Below, piece by piece: positions 43,728 through 52,538 of a stretch of DNA of 64,000 nt. Origin of the DNA: Paraburkholderia fungorum (GTDB lineage: Bacteria; Pseudomonadota; Gammaproteobacteria; Burkholderiales; Burkholderiaceae). The notes below the pieces were generated by a model. It worked only from the letters and a program-made list of their open reading frames with translations, was not told the DNA's origin and searched no databases. Position numbers and translations under genes: made by a program. The stretch's first letter is position 1. Each line of letters begins with the position of its first letter. The DNA is taken from NCBI RefSeq assembly GCF_900099835.1, contig NZ_FNKP01000001.1, forward strand, positions 1,922,001 to 1,986,000. The letters are read 5' to 3'.

Positions 43728-44762
43728 TTACTGCGGAAACTGTGACTCGCCGTGCCGCGCGCGCTCTATATGCTCAGCAAAACTGACCGGATCGGTATTC
43801 GTGCCGCACAGCAGTACACCCACGCGTTTGCCTTGCAACTGATCGCGCAGCGGACCGAGCAAAGCGGCAGTAGCAGCAGCGCAAGCGGGCTCCACCGCCA
43901 GCTTCAGTTGTCCGAATAAGATCAGCATGGCGGCGCGAAGCTGGTCGTCCGAAACCGTCACCAACTGGTCGATATGACGGCGGCACAACTCGTAGCTGTA
44001 TTCCTCCGTATGCGGCGACATTAGCGAGTCGGCAATGCTGTGCATGTGGCCCATCTTGACCGTGTGATTGGCCGCAAAACTCTTGCCCATTACATCAGCG
44101 CCTTCGGGTTCGACGCCATAAACATGCACTTGCGGATTCGCGAGACGCATGGCCGTCGCCACGCCGGCAGCGAGTCCGCCACCGCCCACCGGCACGATCA
44201 CCGCTTCGAGATCGGGCGATTGCGTGGCCCATTCATAGCCAAGTGTGGCCGATCCCAGCACCGTGCGATAGCCGTTAAACGGATGCACGAAGTAGCGGCC
44301 TTCCTCAGCCTCGACATGGCGCACCAGTTCAAACGCTTCAGCTATATCTTCTGCGTAGACGATGTCGGCGCGATACTGCCGGCACAGCGCAACGCGTGCC
44401 GGATTCGCTGAACGGAACAGCACGACCTTCGCGCTGATGCCCAGACGCATGGCCGCATACGCGACGGCCACGGCATGATTGCCGCCCGACACGCAGGTCA
44501 CGCCCGCGCTACGCTGCGATTCGTCGAGGGCAAGCAGGTTCGTGAACGCGCCACGCGCCTTGAAACTGCCGCCCGCCTGCAACAGTTCGAACTTGAAATT
44601 CACCACTGTGCCTTCCAGCGATGAAAAATCGAGCCGGTCGAACACCGGCGTTCGCATGACCCACGGCGCCAGTGCAAAGTGCTGCGCGGCGATGTCGTCC
44701 AGTGTGGGGATCGGCTCGCCGTCGATCGTGTGGTCCGTATGTTGCGGCGTGGCGGTTGACAT
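43728..44762 (-). CDS. PLP-dependent threonine/serine dehydratase
   Basis: The 344-residue fold-type II PLP enzyme would deaminate threonine or serine to a 2-oxoacid. The Schiff-base lysine is K68 in GGSFKARGA, and SGGNHAVAVAYAA plus the phosphate loop VPVGGGGLAAG are intact. The C-terminal ACT-like regulatory domain of biosynthetic IlvA is absent, so this is the short catabolic or serine-racemase-like form. It sits next to argE on the same strand, though the link is not obvious. Substrate remains open. Confidence 0.88.
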   Translation of the reverse strand: MSTATPQHTDHTIDGEPIPTLDDIAAQHFALAPWVMRTPVFDRLDFSSLEGTVVNFKFELLQAGGSFKARGAFTNLLALDESQRSAGVTCVSGGNHAVAVAYAAMRLGISAKVVLFRSANPARVALCRQYRADIVYAEDIAEAFELVRHVEAEEGRYFVHPFNGYRTVLGSATLGYEWATQSPDLEAVIVPVGGGGLAAGVATAMRLANPQVHVYGVEPEGADVMGKSFAANHTVKMGHMHSIADSLMSPHTEEYSYELCRRHIDQLVTVSDDQLRAAMLILFGQLKLAVEPACAAATAALLGPLRDQLQGKRVGVLLCGTNTDPVSFAEHIERARHGESQFPQ

Positions 44763-44816
44763 GGCGTGGGCGTGGGATTGTCGGTAATCGTAAGACCCGT
44801 TTCGCGGCGCTCAGTT

Positions 44817-46052
44817 TCAGCGCGCGTGAGCCGGGTGCGCGTCCACCGACATGCTGTGAATGAATTTCTGCAGGAAGCGTTCGCACGCGACCAACTGATC
44901 CAGCGCGACGAATTCATTCGCTTTGTGCGCCTGCTGAATATCGCCAGGACCGCACACGATGCTCGGAATACCCGCCAGCGAAAAGAGCCCCGCTTCGGTG
45001 CCGTACGCAACCTTGCGTTTGTCCTGATCGGCGGTCAGCGCGCGCACCAGCTGCGTGATCGCGGCTTGTTCAGACGAATCGAGGCCGGGCGCCGCTGCAA
45101 TCTTCGTAATCTCGATCGCTGCCGACGGATGTTCGCGCAACATCTTCGGCAACAGCGTCTCGCGCGCGTACTGATCGATGCGCGCGAAAATCGGCTCGGG
45201 ATCGAGCGTGGGCAGATTGCGGAATTCGAACTGGAATTTGCACTCGGCCGGCACGGTATTGATCGCATTGCCGCCGATGATCGTGCTGGTCTGCGCGGTC
45301 GTGAAGGGCACGTCGTACAGTTCGTCGAACGGACCCTGCTCGCGGAACTGGTCGGCCATGTCGCGGATATAGCAGATCAGCCGTGCTGCGTATTCGATTG
45401 CGTTCAAGCCCTTGGGCGTCAGCGACGAATGCGCGGCCTGGCCGCGCACGCAGCACTGATACGCATTGATGCCCTTGTGAGCCACGATGGGGCGCATGCT
45501 GGTCGGCTCACCGACAATGCAGCCGTCCGGCTTCACGCCGCGCTTCATCAGATCGGCGATCAGCAGCGGCGCGCCTGCACAGCCGACTTCTTCGTCGAAC
45601 GACAACGCGAAATGGATCGGCTTCGCCAGTTTCGTGCGCTGCATGTCCGGCACCAGCGCGAGCGCCGCACCGATAAAACCCTTCATGTCGCAGGTGCCGC
45701 GGCCATAGAGTTTGCCGTCGCGAATCTCGGGCTTGAACGGGTCGCTGTCCCATTGCTGGCCGTCAACCGGCACCACGTCCGTATGACCCGACAGCACCAC
45801 GCCGCCGTTCGTTTCGCCGTCGTGCGCGGGGAGGGTGGCGAACAGGTTCGCCCATTTGCCGCTTGGGTCGTGTGTCAACGTGGCTGCGACACCGACTGCG
45901 CGCAGTTCGTCACGCACGGTTTCGATCAGGCCGAGATTCGGATTGCGGCTGACTGTGTCCATCGACACGAGACGGGTGACCCACGGCAGCGAGGCAGGCG
46001 ATGCAGCAGATGAGGAAGAGGTGGACTGCGCTGATTCAGCGACGTGAGACAT
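44817..46052 (-). CDS. argE: Acetylornithine deacetylase ArgE
   Basis: ArgE hydrolyses N-acetylornithine to ornithine in arginine synthesis. The 411-residue M20 metallopeptidase-family protein has metal ligands H90 and D92 (LSGHTDVVP), D122 (GTCDMKG), and the catalytic glutamate E154 or E155 (SFDEEVGCAG). A dimerisation domain (about 185-300) follows. The start at 46052 has GGAG 8 bases upstream. The Ser/Ala-rich N-terminus (residues 8-22) is probably unstructured. The threonine dehydratase gene follows 54 bases downstream. Confidence 0.92.
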   Translation of the reverse strand: MSHVAESAQSTSSSSAASPASLPWVTRLVSMDTVSRNPNLGLIETVRDELRAVGVAATLTHDPSGKWANLFATLPAHDGETNGGVVLSGHTDVVPVDGQQWDSDPFKPEIRDGKLYGRGTCDMKGFIGAALALVPDMQRTKLAKPIHFALSFDEEVGCAGAPLLIADLMKRGVKPDGCIVGEPTSMRPIVAHKGINAYQCCVRGQAAHSSLTPKGLNAIEYAARLICYIRDMADQFREQGPFDELYDVPFTTAQTSTIIGGNAINTVPAECKFQFEFRNLPTLDPEPIFARIDQYARETLLPKMLREHPSAAIEITKIAAAPGLDSSEQAAITQLVRALTADQDKRKVAYGTEAGLFSLAGIPSIVCGPGDIQQAHKANEFVALDQLVACERFLQKFIHSMSVDAHPAHAR

Positions 46053-46172
46053 GACAGGACTCCAGCATTTGAGTCTTTCGATCATACCCAAAAAAAACAC
46101 GCCCGTAAGCGGCGGCGGCCATGGCGCAGCGCAGCATGAAACGAAAAAACGCTATACGTCCCCGGGTTTCTT

Positions 46173-46209
46173 CTCCGGCATCGCTAATGCAGCGTTAGCA
46201 ATGCCGGAG
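46173..46209. repeat. Imperfect 15-bp inverted repeat between argE and mfd
   Basis: CTCCGGCATCGCTAA (46173-46187) pairs with TTAGCAATGCCGGAG (46195-46209) with one mismatch around a 7-base loop. No T-run follows on the mfd strand. It is 13 bases after the mfd stop and may mark the mRNA 3' end. Confidence 0.55.
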
Positions 46210-46221
46210 CAGGCAGGGTGC

Positions 46222-49200
46222 TTATCGTGCCGCGGCGGCAGGCGCCGTGCCGCGACTCGGCGATCCCAGTGCGCGCAAGGTTTCCTTGACCGTGGCGACA
46301 CGCACCGCAAGATCCGGGCTGCGTGTTTCGATCCGCAGCTTGTCCTGGCCCGCGAGTTTGATGTGCTTATGCTTTTGCACCATCTCGATGATCCGCATCG
46401 CGTCGATCGGCGGATTGGGGATGAACTGCAAGCCGATCACCGTCTCACCCGCGTCGATCTTCGAAATGCCCAGCGGCTTCGCGGCGAGCCGCAAACGATG
46501 CGTTTCCACCAGCGCATGCGCCTGCGGCGGCAACTTGCCGAAGCGGTCGATCAGCTCTTCCTGAATGCCGTCGATCGAATCGTTGTGCTCGCAGTTGGCG
46601 AGGCGCTTGTACAGCGACAGACGCTCCTGCACGTCGCCGCAATAGTCGGCGGGCAGAATCGCGGGCGCGTGCAGATTGATCTCGGTCGTCGCGGCGAGCG
46701 GCGCGGTGAGGTCCGGCTCCTTGCCTTCCTTCAGCGCCTTCACGGCGTCGTTCAGCATGTCGGTATAAAGCTGGAAACCGATCTCGTGAATTTCGCCCGA
46801 CTGCTTGTCGCCGAGCACTTCGCCCGTGCCGCGAATTTCGAGGTCGTGCATCGCCAGATAGAAGCCGGAGCCGAGTTCCTCCATCTGCTGGATTGCTTCG
46901 AGACGGCGTTGCGCCTGCTTGGTCAGCCCTTGCGGATCGTGCACCAGCAAATACGAATACGCCTGGTGATGCGAGCGGCCGACACGTCCGCGCAACTGGT
47001 GCAATTGGGCGAGACCGAATTTGTCCGCGCGATGAATCAGGATCGTGTTGGCGCTCGGCACGTCGATACCGGTTTCGATAATCGTCGTACACAGCAACAC
47101 GTTGGCGCGTTGAGCGACGAAATCGCGCATCACGCGTTCGAGTTCGCGTTCGTGCATCTGGCCGTGTGCGACCGCGATACGTGCCTCAGGCACGAGCGCT
47201 TCGAGCATCTGCCGGCGATTTTCGATCGTCTCGACTTCGTTGTGCAGGAAGTACACCTGGCCGCCGCGCTTCAGTTCGCGCAGCATCGCTTCGCGAATCA
47301 CGCTGTCTTCTTCGCGACGCACGAAGGTCTTGATCGCTAGCCGCTTTTGCGGCGCGGTGGCGATTACCGAGAAATCGCGCAGACCTTCGAGCGCCATGCC
47401 GAGCGTACGCGGGATCGGCGTCGCGGTCAGCGTGAGCACGTCGACCTCGGCGCGCAAGGCCTTCAGCGCCTCTTTCTGACGCACGCCGAAACGATGTTCC
47501 TCGTCGATGATCACAAGCCCCAGCCGCTTGAACTGCACGTCGGACGACAGCAGCTTGTGCGTGCCGATCACGATATCGACGGTGCCTTCGTTGATCTGCC
47601 CGATGGCCGCGTTGACTTCCTTGGTCGACTTGAAGCGCGACAGTTCGGCGATCCGCACCGGCCAGTCGGAGAAGCGGTCGGTGAAGGTTTGCGTGTGCTG
47701 TTCGGCGAGCAGCGTGGTGGGCGAGAGCAGTGCAACCTGCTTGCCGCCCATCACCGCAATGAATGCCGCGCGCAACGCCACCTCGGTCTTGCCGAAGCCG
47801 ACGTCGCCGCACACGAGACGGTCCATCGGCTTGCCGCTCGTCATGTCGCCGATCACGGCCGCGATGGCGGCGGCCTGGTCGGGCGTTTCCTCGAAGCCGA
47901 AGCTCTCGGCGAACTTCACGTAGTCCTTTGGTTCGAGCGGGAACGCGTGGCCGGAACGCGCGGCACGGCGCGCGTACAGGTTCAGCAACTCGGCGGCCGT
48001 GTCGCGAATCTGCTGCGCGGCCTTGCGTTTGGCCTTTTCCCACTGGCCCGATCCGAGCGAGTGCAAAGGCGCGCTTTCCGGATCGGCGCCGCTGTAGCGC
48101 GAGATCACGTGAAGTTGCGCGACCGGCACGTAGAGCTTGCTGTCGCCGGAGTATTCGAGGTGCAGGAACTCGGTTTCGCCTTCGCCGAGGTCCATCGTGA
48201 CGAGGCCCATGTAGCGGCCAATGCCGTGCTGCGAATGCACGACCGGATCGCCGACTTTCAGCTCGGACAGATCGCGCACCATCGAATCGACGTTGCTCGC
48301 CTGTTCCTGGCGGCGACGCCCCGCGCGTCGCGCGAGCGGCCCGTAAAGCTCGGTCTCGGTGATGATCGCGATGCCGTCGACCGGCACCGCGAAGCCGTTC
48401 GCGAGCGGCGCGACGCCTAATGAGAAGCGCGAGTCGCCTGTGAGCCAGTCCTGGAAGCTGTCGCTCGATGCCGGTTTCAGATGGTTGTCGGCGAGCAGTT
48501 GCAACAGCGTTTCGCGCCGTCCGGCCGACTCCGCGGCGAACAGCACGCGGTTTGGCGTACTGGCGAGAAACGCGCGCAACGCGAGCACGGGGTCGTCGGC
48601 ATGACGGTCGATGGCGAGATTCGGCAGAGGCGTCGACCAGCCGCCGCCTGCGTTCGCGGGCAACGCGAGCCGCGCGAACGGCTTGGCGAACGTAAAGAAA
48701 TCCGTGTCCGACAGAAACAGCCGCGCCGGTTCCAGAATCGGCCGGTCGCGATCATGCGACAGGAAGTTGTAGCGCTGCTTCGTGTCGTTGGTGAAGCGGC
48801 GGATCGCAGCGTCCAGATCGCCGACGAACGCGAGTTGCGCGCCTTCCGGCAGGTAGTGGAACAGCGTTGCCGTCTCTTCGAAAAACAGCGGCAAATAATA
48901 TTCGATGCCCGCCGACGGCACACCGTTGCCGATGTCCTTATAGATCGCCGCGCGGCTCGGATCGCCCTCGAAGGTCTCGCGCCAGCGGCTACGGAAAGCG
49001 GTGCGCGCGGCTTCATCGAACGGGAATTCGCGGCCGGGCAGCAGGCGCACGTCTTTCACGGGATAGAGGCTGCGCTGCGTGTCGGGATCGAATGCGCGGA
49101 TCGAGTCGACCTGGTCGTCGAACAGGTCGATCCGGTAAGGCAGCGGCGAGCCCATCGGGAACAGGTCGAGCAGCGAGCCGCGTACACAATATTCACCAGG

Positions 49201-49704
49201 CCGCACGACCTGGCTGACGTGTTCATAGCCGGCGAGCGTGAGCTGGGCCTTGAACTTCGCCTCGTCGAGCCGTTCGCCCTGCGCGAATGAAAACGTGTAG
49301 GCCGCCAGAAACGACGCGGGCGGCATCCTGTAGAGCGCCGTGGTGGCGGGCACCAGCAGGATGTCGCAACGGCCTTCGCCCAAGTCGTGCAGCGTGGCGA
49401 GGCGCTCCGAGACCAGATCCTGGTGCGGCGAAAAGGTATCGTAAGGGAGCGTTTCCCAGTCGGGCAGCAGGCGCACCCGCGCGTCGGGCGCGAAGAAGCC
49501 GATTTCCTGCGACAGACGCTGCGCATCGACCGCGCTTTCGCAGACGACCGCCAGCAGCGGCACCTTGTCGCGGTAGGCGAGGTGATAGCGGGCGATCAGC
49601 AGCGCGTCGGACGAACCATGCGTGCCGTCGAAAGCAAAGCGCTGGCCGGCCTTGACGAGCGCGACGGGCGGAGAGAACTGCGAAGATGCGGCGATGTCTG
49701 GCAT
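46222..49704 (-). CDS. mfd: Transcription-repair coupling factor Mfd
   Basis: Mfd removes stalled RNA polymerase at DNA lesions and recruits UvrA. The 1160-residue protein has the UvrB-like N-terminal modules (about 1-345), the RNA-polymerase-interacting domain (about 480-560; KVGDPVVHSQHGIGRY), and the translocase core (about 595-960). Walker A GDVGFGKTE places K639, the DEEH box is in IIDEEHRFGV, and the arginine-finger QRVGRSHH is HQLRGRVGRSHHQAY. The C-terminal TRCF domain ends the protein. Length is close to E. coli Mfd (1148). No gene overlaps it. Confidence 0.97.
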   Translation of the reverse strand: MPDIAASSQFSPPVALVKAGQRFAFDGTHGSSDALLIARYHLAYRDKVPLLAVVCESAVDAQRLSQEIGFFAPDARVRLLPDWETLPYDTFSPHQDLVSERLATLHDLGEGRCDILLVPATTALYRMPPASFLAAYTFSFAQGERLDEAKFKAQLTLAGYEHVSQVVRPGEYCVRGSLLDLFPMGSPLPYRIDLFDDQVDSIRAFDPDTQRSLYPVKDVRLLPGREFPFDEAARTAFRSRWRETFEGDPSRAAIYKDIGNGVPSAGIEYYLPLFFEETATLFHYLPEGAQLAFVGDLDAAIRRFTNDTKQRYNFLSHDRDRPILEPARLFLSDTDFFTFAKPFARLALPANAGGGWSTPLPNLAIDRHADDPVLALRAFLASTPNRVLFAAESAGRRETLLQLLADNHLKPASSDSFQDWLTGDSRFSLGVAPLANGFAVPVDGIAIITETELYGPLARRAGRRRQEQASNVDSMVRDLSELKVGDPVVHSQHGIGRYMGLVTMDLGEGETEFLHLEYSGDSKLYVPVAQLHVISRYSGADPESAPLHSLGSGQWEKAKRKAAQQIRDTAAELLNLYARRAARSGHAFPLEPKDYVKFAESFGFEETPDQAAAIAAVIGDMTSGKPMDRLVCGDVGFGKTEVALRAAFIAVMGGKQVALLSPTTLLAEQHTQTFTDRFSDWPVRIAELSRFKSTKEVNAAIGQINEGTVDIVIGTHKLLSSDVQFKRLGLVIIDEEHRFGVRQKEALKALRAEVDVLTLTATPIPRTLGMALEGLRDFSVIATAPQKRLAIKTFVRREEDSVIREAMLRELKRGGQVYFLHNEVETIENRRQMLEALVPEARIAVAHGQMHERELERVMRDFVAQRANVLLCTTIIETGIDVPSANTILIHRADKFGLAQLHQLRGRVGRSHHQAYSYLLVHDPQGLTKQAQRRLEAIQQMEELGSGFYLAMHDLEIRGTGEVLGDKQSGEIHEIGFQLYTDMLNDAVKALKEGKEPDLTAPLAATTEINLHAPAILPADYCGDVQERLSLYKRLANCEHNDSIDGIQEELIDRFGKLPPQAHALVETHRLRLAAKPLGISKIDAGETVIGLQFIPNPPIDAMRIIEMVQKHKHIKLAGQDKLRIETRSPDLAVRVATVKETLRALGSPSRGTAPAAAAR

Positions 49705-49736
49705 AGATGAGAAAAGGCGGCCTCTGGCTCACGCGT

Positions 49737-49835
49737 GATCGGCAAGCCGCATTGGCGAGCGAATCGACAGGCAAATTGGCAAGCGGCTGAGCAAGCGAAT
49801 GGACAAGCGAATTGGGGAAGTTTAAGCGTCTCGGG
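49737..49835 (+). repeat. Degenerate short repeats upstream of ispD
   Basis: The stretch contains several imperfect copies of GGCAAGCGAATTGG-like units (for example around 49750, 49770, 49793 and 49806). Read in the ispD frame it would encode QANRQANW-like residues. It may be a noncoding slippage tract; its relation to the mfd and ispD promoters is unknown. Confidence 0.4.
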
Positions 49836-49899
49836 CCGTGAATGCGAAAGACCTATTATAAAATCCGTCCTTTACTTTGACTTCGCGGCATCCGCACTC

Positions 49900-50613
49900 G
49901 TGACTTCCCGTCTTTTTGCCCTGATTCCGTGCGCTGGCACCGGCAGCCGTTCCGGCGCCGCGATGCCCAAACAATATCGCACTGTCGCCGGCCGCGACAT
50001 GTTGCATTACTCGCTCGCCGCGTTCGACGCGTGCAGCGAATTTGCGCAAACGCTGGTCGTGATCGCGCCCGACGACACTCACTTCGATGCCCGCCGCTTT
50101 GGTGGCTTGCGCTTTGCGGTCAGCCGCTCCGGCGGCGCGTCGCGGCAGGCGTCGGTGCTCAACGGACTGCATGCGCTCGCCGGCTTCGGCGCGCACGACG
50201 ACGACTGGGTGCTGGTGCACGACGCCGCGCGTCCCGGCATCACGCCCGCGCTGATCCGCACGCTGACCGGCGCGCTGAAAGACGATCCGGTGGGCGGCAT
50301 CATGGCGTTGCCGGTCGCCGACACGCTGAAGCGGATCGACGCGACGTCGCACGACGGCCGCATCGCCCGTACCGAAGCACGCGACGGCTTGTGGCAGGCG
50401 CAGACGCCGCAGATGTTCCGCATCGGCATGTTGCGTGAAGCGATTCTGCGCGCCCAGGCCGACGGTCACGATCTGACCGACGAGGCGAGCGCAATCGAAT
50501 GGCTGGGCCACGCGCCTAAGCTCGTGCAGGGCGCATTGCGCAACTTCAAGGTGACGTATCCGGAAGACTTCGATCTGGCCGAGGCGATTCTGTCGCGGCC
50601 ATCGGCTGCGTGA
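49900..50613 (+). CDS. ispD: 2-C-methyl-D-erythritol 4-phosphate cytidylyltransferase IspD
   Basis: IspD transfers CMP to methylerythritol phosphate in the MEP isoprenoid pathway. The 237-residue protein begins (V/M)[16 protein letters not shown] and has the CTP-binding signature [17 protein letters not shown], then [11 protein letters not shown] and ADTLKR. GTG at 49900 is chosen as start because the extended frame upstream runs through the repeat tract and is not IspD-like; no strong ribosome-binding site is seen. A TATTAT at 49854-49859 could be a -10 box. ispF follows 42 bases later. Confidence 0.93.
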   Translation: MTSRLFALIPCAGTGSRSGAAMPKQYRTVAGRDMLHYSLAAFDACSEFAQTLVVIAPDDTHFDARRFGGLRFAVSRSGGASRQASVLNGLHALAGFGAHDDDWVLVHDAARPGITPALIRTLTGALKDDPVGGIMALPVADTLKRIDATSHDGRIARTEARDGLWQAQTPQMFRIGMLREAILRAQADGHDLTDEASAIEWLGHAPKLVQGALRNFKVTYPEDFDLAEAILSRPSAA

Positions 50614-50655
50614 CGCATTTCAATTTTAGCTAGCGGACTTAAGGACTTGACGCAT

Positions 50656-51135
50656 ATGGATTTCAGAATTGGGCAAGGGTATGACGTGCATGCGTTGGTG
50701 CCGGGACGTCCGTTGATTATCGGCGGGGTGACGATTCCTTATGAGCGCGGCCTGCTCGGCCATTCGGATGCCGACGTGCTGCTGCACGCGATCACCGACG
50801 CGCTGTTCGGCGCGGCCGCGATGGGCGACATCGGCCGTCATTTCTCGGACACCGACGCAAAATTCGCGGGCGCCGACAGCCGCGTGCTGCTGCGCGAATG
50901 CGTCGCACGCGTGACGGCGGCGGGCTTCTCGATTGCCAACGTGGACAGCAGCGTGGTCGCGCAGGCGCCGAAGCTCGCGCCGCATATCGAAGGCATGCGC
51001 GCGAATATCGCTGCGGATCTTGGGCTGCCGGTCGATCGGGTGAATGTGAAAGCCAAGACGAACGAGAAGCTCGGCTATCTGGGCAGAGGCGAGGGGATCG
51101 AAGCGCAGGCTGCGGTGTTGCTCGTTAAGAATTGA
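50656..51135 (+). CDS. ispF: 2-C-methyl-D-erythritol 2,4-cyclodiphosphate synthase IspF
   Basis: IspF closes the cyclic diphosphate two steps after IspD in the MEP pathway. The 159-residue protein has the metal motif GQGYDVHAL (D10, H12), the [25 protein letters not shown] loop with the third ligand histidine, and [15 protein letters not shown] at the end. The ATG at 50656 is used instead of the TTG at 50647. IspF is a homotrimer with sites at subunit interfaces. Coupled arrangement with ispD is standard in proteobacteria. Confidence 0.97.
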   Translation: MDFRIGQGYDVHALVPGRPLIIGGVTIPYERGLLGHSDADVLLHAITDALFGAAAMGDIGRHFSDTDAKFAGADSRVLLRECVARVTAAGFSIANVDSSVVAQAPKLAPHIEGMRANIAADLGLPVDRVNVKAKTNEKLGYLGRGEGIEAQAAVLLVKN

Positions 51136-51144
51136 TCTTCGGGC

Positions 51145-51176
51145 TTTGTTTCCTTCGGGCACCCGAAGGAAACAAA
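51145..51176. repeat. Perfect 15-bp inverted repeat between ispF and ahpD
   Basis: TTTGTTTCCTTCGGG (51145-51159) and CCCGAAGGAAACAAA (51162-51176) form a 15-bp stem with a 2-base loop. It lies between convergent genes. Similar repeats with this core occur widely in Burkholderia genomes in my experience, but that is not shown here. Confidence 0.6.
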
Positions 51177-51185
51177 ACCGATGAG

Positions 51186-51710
51186 TTATTTTCCTTCTGC
51201 AGCAATGCATTGCGCGGTCGCGTTGATCACCGCTGCAATGCGTCCGACGTCACGCAACTGCGTCGAACTCATGCCTTCGGCAACCAGCGTAGCGAAGTGC
51301 GATTTCACGCAGAAATGGCACTTGCCGATAATCGACGCCGCCAGCGCGTACATCTCGAAGCGCCGCTTGTCCACGCCGCCGTGCGACGCGTAAGCATTCA
51401 TCCGTAGCTGCGCCGGTTGGGATTTCAGATCGGCATTGCCCGTCATTTCGACGTACGGATACCAGACGTTGTTCATCCCCATCAATGCCGCCGCCGTCAG
51501 CGCGCCATTGGTTTCTTCCGGCGACAATACGCCCGCGTTGCGAATCGCGTCGACGATAACCGTGCTCTTCGCGGCGAACGCGGCCGCCAGCGCCACGCCC
51601 ACCGAGTCGTTTCCTTCGAGCGATGAGCGCGCAATCGTCCCGTCCAGGTTCAACCGGATGTCCTTCGCATAGTCCGGCACGAGCGCCTTAATCGAAGCCA
51701 GGAATTCCAT
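51186..51710 (-). CDS. ahpD: Alkylhydroperoxidase AhpD
   Basis: AhpD reduces oxidised AhpC, using electrons from lipoamide or thioredoxin-like donors, and has weak peroxidase activity itself. The 174-residue protein has the active-site motif with C131, C134 and H138 (KCHFCVKSH). MEFLASIKAL is the start; AGGAG precedes it by 6 bases, so the ATG two codons earlier is not used. ahpC lies immediately upstream on the same strand, with a terminator between them. Confidence 0.93.
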   Translation of the reverse strand: MEFLASIKALVPDYAKDIRLNLDGTIARSSLEGNDSVGVALAAAFAAKSTVIVDAIRNAGVLSPEETNGALTAAALMGMNNVWYPYVEMTGNADLKSQPAQLRMNAYASHGGVDKRRFEMYALAASIIGKCHFCVKSHFATLVAEGMSSTQLRDVGRIAAVINATAQCIAAEGK

Positions 51711-51734
51711 TAGCATCTCCTATCGGATGGTCGA

Positions 51735-51771
51735 CAAAAAAGCCCGCGGCTTTTGCAAGCGAGGCGGGCTT
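51735..51771 (-). terminator. Terminator between ahpC and ahpD
   Basis: On the minus strand AAGCCCGC (51771-51764) pairs with GCGGGCTT (51747-51740), with TTTTT following. It probably reduces ahpD expression relative to ahpC, or ends the ahpC message. Confidence 0.75.
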
Positions 51772-51793
51772 TCGGGCGTCTGAGCGCACGGCG

Positions 51794-52342
51794 TTACAGC
51801 GTTGCGCCGCCGACTGCGCGGTTGCAAGGACAGAGTTCGTCCGTTTGCAGGCCGTCCAGAATACGCAGGACTTCCTCGGGATTGCGGCCCACGTTCAGGT
51901 TATTCACCGACACGTGCTGGATCGTATTGTCAGGGTCGACGATGAAAGTGGCGCGCAGCGCGACGCCGGCTTCCTTGTCGCGCACGCCCAGCTGGTCGAT
52001 CAGCTCGCCTTTCACGTCGCCGAACGAGTAGTGGTTCAGCTTGTCGAGATCCTTGTGTTCGCGGCGCCAGGCCAGCTTCACGAATTCATTGTCGACGCTG
52101 CCGCCCAGCAGGATCGCATCGCGTTCTTCGAAGTCTTTAGCAAGCTTGCCGAATTCGACGATTTCCGTCGGGCACACGAAGGTGAAATCCTTCGGGTAGA
52201 AGTAGATGATCTTCCACTTGCCAGGGAACGACTGCTCGGTGATTTCTTCGAACGCCGACGAGCCGTTTTCTTCATGATTGTTGAAGCCCGGCTTGGCAGC
52301 GGTAACGGTGAACGCTTCGACTTTATCGCCAACGGTTTTCAT
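51794..52342 (-). CDS. ahpC: Peroxiredoxin AhpC (three-cysteine type)
   Basis: AhpC reduces hydrogen peroxide, organic peroxides and peroxynitrite. The 182-residue protein has peroxidatic C57 (FTFVCPTE) and two C-terminal cysteines, C171 and C173 (ELCPCNRAVG). This pattern matches the mycobacterial AhpC (C61, C174, C176) that is reduced by AhpD rather than AhpF, which fits the adjacent ahpD. FYPKDFTFVCPTEI is the classic Prx1 block. An OxyR-like site lies upstream at 52439-52464. Confidence 0.94.
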   Translation of the reverse strand: MKTVGDKVEAFTVTAAKPGFNNHEENGSSAFEEITEQSFPGKWKIIYFYPKDFTFVCPTEIVEFGKLAKDFEERDAILLGGSVDNEFVKLAWRREHKDLDKLNHYSFGDVKGELIDQLGVRDKEAGVALRATFIVDPDNTIQHVSVNNLNVGRNPEEVLRILDGLQTDELCPCNRAVGGATL

Positions 52343-52427
52343 GCGAATGCTCCTTCGTGTGTTGGAAAAAACAGCATGTTGAGGCTACCTGCCCGTGATA
52401 ACGAGCGCGTTACACCGAACCACTATA

Positions 52428-52464
52428 GTTCTATTGGACTATCCGACCAATAGTTTTTTTCTAA
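52428..52464 (-). promoter_or_regulatory. OxyR-like binding site upstream of ahpC
   Basis: CTAT (52439-52442) is followed by 7 bases, ATAG (52450-52453), 7 bases and CTAA (52461-52464). The OxyR consensus is ATAG-N7-CTAT-N7-ATAG-N7-CTAT, so three of four half-sites are present with exact 7-base spacing; the first tetranucleotide (GTTC at 52428-52431) does not match. It lies about 97-122 bases before the ahpC start. Confidence 0.65.
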
Positions 52465-52513
52465 CAACCCGGATAGTTATTATTCAACGCGAAGCGGCTG
52501 ATTTGGAACGCGA

Positions 52514-52533
52514 ACGGGCATAGGGATGCCCGT
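52514..52533 (-). terminator. Short inverted repeat after envZ
   Basis: ACGGGCAT (52514-52521) and ATGCCCGT (52526-52533) form an 8-bp stem with a tetraloop just after the envZ stop. The T-run is weak, so function as a terminator is only possible. Confidence 0.4.
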
Positions 52534-52538
52534 CCCGG

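Noticed and set aside
49735..49899. IspD N-terminal extension from an upstream ATG
   Set aside because: The extension runs through degenerate repeats and a likely promoter; IspD homologues begin at the GTG-encoded residue.
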